Assembly: GCF_021556395.1 (NCBI RefSeq)
Contig: NZ_JAKGCS010000012.1
Span: forward strand, 20,881 to 84,880
Direction of reading: 5' to 3'
From: Acuticoccus kalidii
GTDB taxonomy: Bacteria; Pseudomonadota; Alphaproteobacteria; Rhizobiales; Amorphaceae
DNA: 64,000 bases
How positions within the stretch are numbered: the stretch's first letter is position 1; each line of letters starts with the position of its first letter. Both the position numbers and the translations under genes were made by a program. The notes under the pieces are model-generated. The model was not told the DNA's origin, made no database searches, and saw nothing but the letters and a program-made list of their open reading frames with translations. This document shows positions 58,447 to 64,000 of the stretch, one piece after another.

Positions 58447-61098
58447 ATGCGCAAGGCTCTGACGATCATCCTTTTCGCCACGACGTCGCTCGTGACGCTC
58501 GGGATCGCGGATGCCGAGGCGGCCCCGGCGATCGGCGGCGTGATCCTCGGCGTTCTCGCACCCTCGCTCGCCGCCTCGTCCTTCGCGACCGGCCTCGTCG
58601 GCTCGCTCGTTCTCGGCGGTCTCGCCCTCGGCGCGCAGCTTCTGTTCGGCCCCAAGGTGCCGAAGACGCCGGCGCCGGAAACGCTGAAGGACAGCGTCGA
58701 CCTCGAGGAGGGGCCGGGCGTCTTCGCCTTCGGCCGCGTTCGCGCCGGTTGGAAAATCGCGTTCGGGAGGACGGACGGTTATCTGATCTATCAGCTCGGC
58801 TTGCATTATTTCGGGCCGACGGGGCCGAGCGCGATCGAGACCTGGATCTATGATGATCGCGAGATCGTCGTCGAGCCGAACGGCACCGTCTCCTCGCCGC
58901 CCTGGGCCAAATATGGCGGCTCCTGGATGACGCTGAAGACGAAGATCGGCGACGGCAGCGAGACCGCATGGCCGGAACTCGTCGCCGCCTTCGACGGCTG
59001 GACGAACAGCCACCGGGTGCGGGGCATCGTCCAGACGCTCGCGATCTTCGAGAACCCCGGCCTCGCGGCGAACCCGACGAAGTTCCAGCGGCTCTATTCG
59101 CAGGGGATCAAGCCGGTCGAGCGGATCGAGCGCGCGGGCGTCTTTTATGATCCGCGCGATCCCGCGCAGCACATGAACAACCCGGCGACGTGGATCTGGA
59201 CGATGAACGCCGTCCTCATCGCACTCCATTATCGCCGCATGCGGCCGGGCGTCGTGAATGCCGACTTCGACTTCGCCCTGATCGGCGCGGCGGCGGACGC
59301 GGCCGACGCGCTCGTTGAGACGCGCGCCGGCGAAAGCGTCTGGGCGGGCGGCACCGCGCCCGACGGGATCGTCGACGACGCCGGGGGCGGAACCGGCGCC
59401 TATAATCCAACGACGCGGACCTTTTCGAGCACCGGGACCGGCGGCGCGTCCTCCGCGCGCCCGTTATTCCGCTGGATCGACGCCGTCGAGCCTGGAACGC
59501 GCTATCTTGTCGGTTTCACCTTCACGGGCGACGCCGATCGCCTCAACTCGATCGTGCTCGGCGACGAGACTGTCCCGCTCACGGCGACCCCTGTCACGGT
59601 CGGTGGCGAGCCGGCGATCCAGTACACGGGCGAGGTGGTCGCGACGGACAACGACTTCATCCGGTTCACTTGGGACGGCCGCACGCCGTTCGCGGCGACC
59701 GCCGTCGCGAGCTACGTGCGGGAAAAACGCTTCGAGCCGCGCGCGCGGCTGTCGGGCGGCGGGCAAGGGCAGATCACGACCGACTTCATCGAGACGCTCT
59801 ATAAAAGCGGCGGCCTCGAGGAGTATCGCACCGCCGAGAACAAGATCGCGCTCCGCCTCGTCGAGGACTATCCAGCCGCCGAGGGGACGATCCGGGCAAG
59901 CCGTATCAAGCGGATGCGCGTGACCAAAGGGCCGGAGAGCGTCGACCGGCCGAACGTTTTTCAGGTCGAGTTCTATTCGGCCGAGCGGCAATATGTGGTC
60001 TCGCGCGTGCCGCTCCATGGCATCAACCAGGCGGGCGCCTATACCGGGCCGGATTGGGCGCGCTTCGAGAGCGAGATCGCGCTCACCGAAGAGCGCGAGG
60101 AGACGCTTTCCTACGAGTTCTGCCCCTCCGCCTTCCAGGCCCAGCGGCTCGCGCGGCGCGAAGCCTATATGATGCGCGCCGAGACGGGGACGCTGGTGAC
60201 GGGCCTCTCCGGTCTCGCGCTCTGGGGCAAGCGCGTCGTCGATATCGAGTTTCCGGACGTCGGTGCAAACCCCGGCGACATCGTCACCAAGCGCTGCCGG
60301 ATCGACGCGCCGCGGGTCGACGACGAGACCGGCGAGGTCGAGGTCTCCTTCGCCGTCATCCCCGAGGCGCTCGCCGGGCCGTATCTGCCGAACACCTTTG
60401 AGCGCGCCGCCCCGCCGGTCCTCCCGCTCGAAAGCTATGAGGCGCTCCTCGATACACCGGCCCCGCCGAACTTCGCGGTCGGGGTCAAATATCTCCCCGG
60501 CGGGGATCGTGCGGGCCGGAACGAGATCCGCTTCCGCATGACGCCGGTCGACGACGCCTTCCGCGCCGAGCTCAGTTTTCGGGACTATGCCGGGGCGCTG
60601 CCGAACCTGTGGCAAGGCGCCAACGAGCGCGGGCTCGCGATGGCCTGGAAGGCCGGCGATTATGAAGGCCGGCCGATCGACGCACGCGTGCGCTATTTCG
60701 ACGAGGATCTCGAAGGCTCGTATTTCTCCGAGCATCTCGTCATCGGGTCGCTGAGCCGGACCAACAACGCGCCGGGCGTTCCCTTCGTCGTGGTGACGCC
60801 GGAGGGGGAGAACACCGGGGGCGGCGGCGAGCCGCTCGATGGGTGGACGGTGTCCGCGACCGCCCCGACGGGCCTATCCGTCGTCGCGATCCGGGTCACC
60901 GCCTCATCATCTGGGGGGCTCGGCACGGGCGAGTTCTTCCGCGAGACCGTTGACGTCTTCCCGGATCAGACCGTGACGATCACCGTGCCGTGGGCGGATA
61001 CGGGCCTCAACCCTGTCGTCATCGAAGTCTCGGCCCTCTCGAGCGACGAAACGGCGAGCTCGGCCCCGGCCTACACCTGGACGCCGCCGGGGCCGTAA
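58447..61098 (+). CDS. Tail hub / host-specificity protein (gpJ-like)
   Basis: 883 residues. ATG 58447 has GGAGG about 8 nt upstream. It starts with a hydrophobic signal-like stretch, unusual but common for this class. VDLEEGPGVFAFGRVRAGWK and later DIVTKRCRIDAPRVDDETGE mark the hub. Residues about 310-440 look like an inserted beta-sandwich (Gly/Thr-rich, then WDGRTPF) within the hub, possibly sugar-binding. C-terminal Ig-like part (VSATAPTGLSVV to TWTPPGP). Confidence 0.85.
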   Translation: MRKALTIILFATTSLVTLGIADAEAAPAIGGVILGVLAPSLAASSFATGLVGSLVLGGLALGAQLLFGPKVPKTPAPETLKDSVDLEEGPGVFAFGRVRAGWKIAFGRTDGYLIYQLGLHYFGPTGPSAIETWIYDDREIVVEPNGTVSSPPWAKYGGSWMTLKTKIGDGSETAWPELVAAFDGWTNSHRVRGIVQTLAIFENPGLAANPTKFQRLYSQGIKPVERIERAGVFYDPRDPAQHMNNPATWIWTMNAVLIALHYRRMRPGVVNADFDFALIGAAADAADALVETRAGESVWAGGTAPDGIVDDAGGGTGAYNPTTRTFSSTGTGGASSARPLFRWIDAVEPGTRYLVGFTFTGDADRLNSIVLGDETVPLTATPVTVGGEPAIQYTGEVVATDNDFIRFTWDGRTPFAATAVASYVREKRFEPRARLSGGGQGQITTDFIETLYKSGGLEEYRTAENKIALRLVEDYPAAEGTIRASRIKRMRVTKGPESVDRPNVFQVEFYSAERQYVVSRVPLHGINQAGAYTGPDWARFESEIALTEEREETLSYEFCPSAFQAQRLARREAYMMRAETGTLVTGLSGLALWGKRVVDIEFPDVGANPGDIVTKRCRIDAPRVDDETGEVEVSFAVIPEALAGPYLPNTFERAAPPVLPLESYEALLDTPAPPNFAVGVKYLPGGDRAGRNEIRFRMTPVDDAFRAELSFRDYAGALPNLWQGANERGLAMAWKAGDYEGRPIDARVRYFDEDLEGSYFSEHLVIGSLSRTNNAPGVPFVVVTPEGENTGGGGEPLDGWTVSATAPTGLSVVAIRVTASSSGGLGTGEFFRETVDVFPDQTVTITVPWADTGLNPVVIEVSALSSDETASSAPAYTWTPPGP

Positions 61099-61125
61099 CC
61101 CCAATCAGACAATTGGACGTGATGA

Positions 61126-63561
61126 ATGGCTTACACCTATTCGGGTCGTGAGGCTGCGAACTCGCGCGATACGACCATTCTCGGGACGCATCTCGAAGAG
61201 GTCGGGTTTCAGGCCGCGATCGCCGCGCTCGGGATCCGTCTCGGCCGTCCGACGGTCGCCTCGCTTCCGGCATCCGGGAACAGCAACGACGATCTCGCCG
61301 CCGTCTTCAATGATGGCGGCGCGAGCGGCGTCTATCGCTGGACGGGATCGGGCTGGAACAGGCTCGGCCCGTTGCCCGGCATTCCGGGGCCGCAAGGTGC
61401 ACCTGGCGAATATGACTTCGCCACGCTTGCCGAGGCACAGGCGGGGACGGCCACCGACAAGGTGATGTCGCCCTTGCGGGTGAGCAACGCCATCGTCGCC
61501 GTCCGCGCGTCGACCGCCGAGACGACGGCCGGGGTGCTCGGCGACAAATTCGCGACACCGGCGGGTGTGAAGAGCCATGTCGACGCCCGCCGGGCCGACG
61601 AGGCGACCGCCACCGCCGGCAGCGATCACACCACGCTGATGACCCCTGTTCGCGTGAACCAGTACATCAACGGCCGCCGGTCGGATCTCCCGATGGCAGA
61701 GACTGGCACCGATCACACCACGATCATGACGCCGCTGCGGGTCTTCCAGGCGATCACCGCGCGCCTTGCGGATGAAGCGACGGCCGTCGCGGGCACCGAC
61801 AACCTCTTGCTGATTACGGCCGTCCGGCTCCAGCAGTACATCAACAACCGCCGCGCATCTCTGGTCCAGGCGGCCGGCGGCACCGATCCGTTCGTTCTGA
61901 TGACGCCGAGCCTCGTCGCTCACTATGTCGAACAGCGGCTCGCGACGCTAACCGAAGCGCGGGATCGGTCGAACCTCGTCAAGCTGATGACGCCGGGGCG
62001 CGTCGCGCAACAGATCGACGATCGCCGCGCCGATCAGGCAACCGCGGAAGGGGGCGCGAATAGCCTCGCGCTCCTCACGCCTCTCGGCGCTCGCTGGTTC
62101 GTCGAAAAATTCGTCACGGATCGATGGGCGAGCATCGCGGTGGCTGCGGCAGGCGCGAGCGAAACGCAATTCATCAACCCCCGCGGCGTGAAGGCCTATG
62201 TCGACGGCCGCATGGCGACGCTCGCCGAGGCGCAGGACGGTTCGAGCAGCGTCAAGATCATGTCGCCGAACATGACCTTTCAGTTCCTGATCACACAGCG
62301 CGCGGGCGCCGCCGATATGGACGCGCTTGTCGGGAACAAGCTCGTCACGCCTCAGTCGATGAAGTACGGGATCGACATCCGCCGCGCTGATTTGGACGAA
62401 GCACGGGCGGGGACGGATCACACCAAGATCATGACGCCGCTGCGGGTGAAGCAGCACGTCGACCAGCGCCTCGCGAACGACCCGATCAACACGGCGACGC
62501 AGGCCGCCCTCAACGAGAAGGCCTCGCTCACGGCCCTCAACGCGGTGACGGCGAGCCTTGCGGGCAAGGCGCCGGCCGCCCACACCCACGATGTCGGCGC
62601 GATCGACGGCCTCGAGGCGATCCTCGCAACGCGCGGCGCCGGGCTCGGCACCCGCCCCGGCGAGGCGCCCACCGATTGGCTCTCGTCGGTCGACGGCGCC
62701 GATACCGCGCTCGCCCATTATGACGCCTCCGCCGTCGCGGTCGGCCAGCACGGCGCGGTGCTCCGCATCAAAGGGCAGGGCGTCGTGGCGCCCGCCGTCC
62801 CGCGGGCCTTCGAGAGCTGGCACATCTATCGCCTGCGCGCCGCCTTCCGCATGTACCATCGCGGCAGCGATCCCGCCGGCGACACCGTCACCGTCGGCGT
62901 CGTCTGGCTCGACCGGAACAAGAAGCCGATCGGGACCGCGACCTTCGAGGAGATCCGCATCCTCGACGTGCCGGCGCGCTATGTGGCGGGGCCGTTCCAC
63001 ATGGCCCTCGATGCGGGCGAGGGGGTCGAGGCGGTCGCGCCGAACGGCACCGTCTATGCCCGGCCCTTCGTGCGCAGCTTCTCGGCCGACGCCGTCCTCG
63101 ATGTCGAGGTGATCGAGACCGTCGACACCTGGGATCTCGTCACCTGGACGCCGAGCCTCGTCGGCGCCACCAACGCCGTCGCAGCGCTCGATGCCTCCGT
63201 TTCCGCGCTCGCCGCCGAGACGACGGCGCTTGCCGAGAAGATCGACCTCGCGCCGCGCACCGCGCGCCTCACCGTGCCGAACAACGCCGTCGTCGCGGTC
63301 GCGCTCGGCGCGCTGACGATCGGCCGCCTCGGCATCACCGGCCCGACCGACGCGCTGTCGGGCGATCTACGCATCAACACACCGGAAACGGGCCTCGCCA
63401 AAGCCTGGGGCCTCGGCGGGGTCGAGCTTGCGACCGGCGCCCATTCCGGCACGACCGGCGATCCCGGATCCGTCACCGTCAGCCTCGACGCGCCCGAGCG
63501 CCTCCTCGTCGAGAACCGATCCGGATCGACCTTGACCTTCATCACGACGCTCGTGGGGTAA
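61126..63561 (+). CDS. Tail fiber protein with 29-residue repeats
   Basis: 811 residues. An N-terminal attachment part (1-80) is followed by a short collagen-like GIPGPQGAPGE, about twelve 29-residue repeats (97-450), a coiled stretch, a beta-sandwich (about 530-665: WHIYRLRAAFRMYHRGSD and on) and a C-terminal beta domain. It follows the hub gene by 27 bp. Likely trimeric and responsible for host binding (inference). Confidence 0.82.
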   Translation: MAYTYSGREAANSRDTTILGTHLEEVGFQAAIAALGIRLGRPTVASLPASGNSNDDLAAVFNDGGASGVYRWTGSGWNRLGPLPGIPGPQGAPGEYDFATLAEAQAGTATDKVMSPLRVSNAIVAVRASTAETTAGVLGDKFATPAGVKSHVDARRADEATATAGSDHTTLMTPVRVNQYINGRRSDLPMAETGTDHTTIMTPLRVFQAITARLADEATAVAGTDNLLLITAVRLQQYINNRRASLVQAAGGTDPFVLMTPSLVAHYVEQRLATLTEARDRSNLVKLMTPGRVAQQIDDRRADQATAEGGANSLALLTPLGARWFVEKFVTDRWASIAVAAAGASETQFINPRGVKAYVDGRMATLAEAQDGSSSVKIMSPNMTFQFLITQRAGAADMDALVGNKLVTPQSMKYGIDIRRADLDEARAGTDHTKIMTPLRVKQHVDQRLANDPINTATQAALNEKASLTALNAVTASLAGKAPAAHTHDVGAIDGLEAILATRGAGLGTRPGEAPTDWLSSVDGADTALAHYDASAVAVGQHGAVLRIKGQGVVAPAVPRAFESWHIYRLRAAFRMYHRGSDPAGDTVTVGVVWLDRNKKPIGTATFEEIRILDVPARYVAGPFHMALDAGEGVEAVAPNGTVYARPFVRSFSADAVLDVEVIETVDTWDLVTWTPSLVGATNAVAALDASVSALAAETTALAEKIDLAPRTARLTVPNNAVVAVALGALTIGRLGITGPTDALSGDLRINTPETGLAKAWGLGGVELATGAHSGTTGDPGSVTVSLDAPERLLVENRSGSTLTFITTLVG
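61414..62472 (+). repeat. Twelve tandem 29-residue (87-bp) tail-fiber repeats
   Basis: The unit is close to ADxATAxAGTD followed by HTxLMTPxRVxQYIxxRR. The best copies read ATAGSDHTTLMTPVRV, METGTDHTTIMTPLRV and RAGTDHTKIMTPLRV. This matches the repeat type found in many phage fibers. Recombination between units could change fiber length. Confidence 0.75.
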
Positions 63562-63567
63562 CGGCAG

Positions 63568-63924
63568 ATGACCAATCTGACAGCGCGCACCAACGCCGAC
63601 TTCTTCGCGGCGCTGCGCATCGGCGACGAATACACCCGCGGCCGTCTCGACGATTGGAAGATCGTCATGATGATCCGCGAGAGCGCCGACGCGGCCGGCT
63701 TCCTGCACGCCGTCTCGACGACCGGCGGCGGGCTCACGATCACCGATCCCGTCGGCCGGACCGTCGAGATCAACATTCCGATGGAGACGATCGAGGCGAT
63801 CGGCGTCGGCCGCTACGTCTACGACCTCCAGCTTCAGAACAAGACGACCGAGGTCCGATCATCGACCCCGACCGGCGACTTCGAGATCGTCCAGGGCATC
63901 TCGCGCTTCGGAGACCTCGCATGA
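63568..63924 (+). CDS. Phage tail-associated hypothetical protein
   Basis: 118 residues. DEYTRGRLDDWKIVMMIRES, GGGLTITDPVGRTVEINIP and YVYDLQL give a small beta-sandwich pattern; proteins of this type follow fibers in related prophages. It starts 6 bp after the fiber stop and overlaps the next gene (ATGA). Function unknown. Confidence 0.65.
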   Translation: MTNLTARTNADFFAALRIGDEYTRGRLDDWKIVMMIRESADAAGFLHAVSTTGGGLTITDPVGRTVEINIPMETIEAIGVGRYVYDLQLQNKTTEVRSSTPTGDFEIVQGISRFGDLA

Positions 63925-64000
63925 ACGTGCCGATCACCAAGATCGCGATGGAGCGGACCGGCCGCGACGGCCTCGGCGTGATCACCGGCGACGGTGCGCC
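63921..64000 (+). CDS. Phage gene start, cut by window edge
   Basis: ATG 63921 overlaps the previous stop; 26 codons are visible (MNVPITKIAMERTGRDGLGV..) and no stop is reached. Too short to name. Continues the late operon. Confidence 0.5.
   Translation, partial: MNVPITKIAMERTGRDGLGVITGDGA

Larger units (their letters stand above)
35778..64000. mobile_element. Prophage (HK97-like siphovirus with GTA-like tail), right end outside window
   Basis: Starts next to tRNA-Ser with a tyrosine integrase and continues at least to the right edge (28 kb or more). Modules in order: integration/excision, small leftward genes, CI/Cro-like switch, replication with P4-type primase, DUF6456-like protein, HNH, terminase, head, tail, fiber. 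The 39.4-41.1 kb stretch is AT-richer than the host. No obvious frameshift or stop interrupts the structural genes, so it may be inducible. The att repeats cannot be compared because the other end is not visible. Confidence 0.92.

Overview
The window reads as GC-rich chromosome from an alphaproteobacterium. A free-living, probably marine, member of the Hyphomicrobiales is my best guess. The inference rests on three TRAP transporter systems, an IalB-family protein, a giant Gly-rich autotransporter, a cobalamin riboswitch and a prophage whose tail genes resemble those of alphaproteobacterial gene transfer agents. No taxonomic marker is present, so this placement is soft.

1-26.8 kb, host, mostly minus strand: A left-edge TRAP system (dctP and a cut dctQ) is followed by a catabolic operon that reads leftward from 11.4 to 2.1 kb. 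Its order is FAD amine-type oxidoreductase, hyuA, hyuB, dctP, dctQ, dctM and an MFS carrier. A divergent XRE-cupin regulator lies beside it, with two similar operator-like palindromes in the shared promoter. Together they suggest uptake and ATP-dependent opening of a cyclic amide, then oxidation of the resulting amine. Next come an orphan molybdenum hydroxylase large subunit with Gln where the catalytic Glu is expected, a PCu(A)C-like periplasmic protein behind a cobalamin riboswitch, cysK, a YdeP/FdhF-like molybdoenzyme, a third TRAP system (dctP-dctQ-dctM), a BenE-type carrier, a cache-GGDEF diguanylate cyclase, a DUF1801 protein and an IalB-family protein.

26.8-35.7 kb: One 8.3-kb gene encodes an autotransporter of about 2,750 residues with roughly 21 Gly-rich repeats and a C-terminal barrel. 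A perfect FNR/FixK-type box lies just upstream. tRNA-Ser(GCU) follows.

35.8-64 kb and beyond the right edge: A siphovirus-type prophage abuts tRNA-Ser. A leftward block holds the integrase, an excisionase-like protein and small unknown genes, followed by a CI/Cro-like divergent pair. Rightward early genes include a DUF3310 protein and a P4-type primase-helicase, followed by an origin-like array of eleven 9-bp repeats. A DUF6456-like protein, possibly a GafA-like late activator, is followed by a candidate promoter and a strong terminator. Then come HNH endonuclease, P27-type TerS, TerL, portal, ClpP-like protease, HK97 capsid, head-tail joining proteins, tail tube, tail chaperone, tape measure, tail tip, hub and a repeat-rich fiber. 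The chaperone gene carries a textbook -1 frameshift signal. The right prophage boundary is outside the window.
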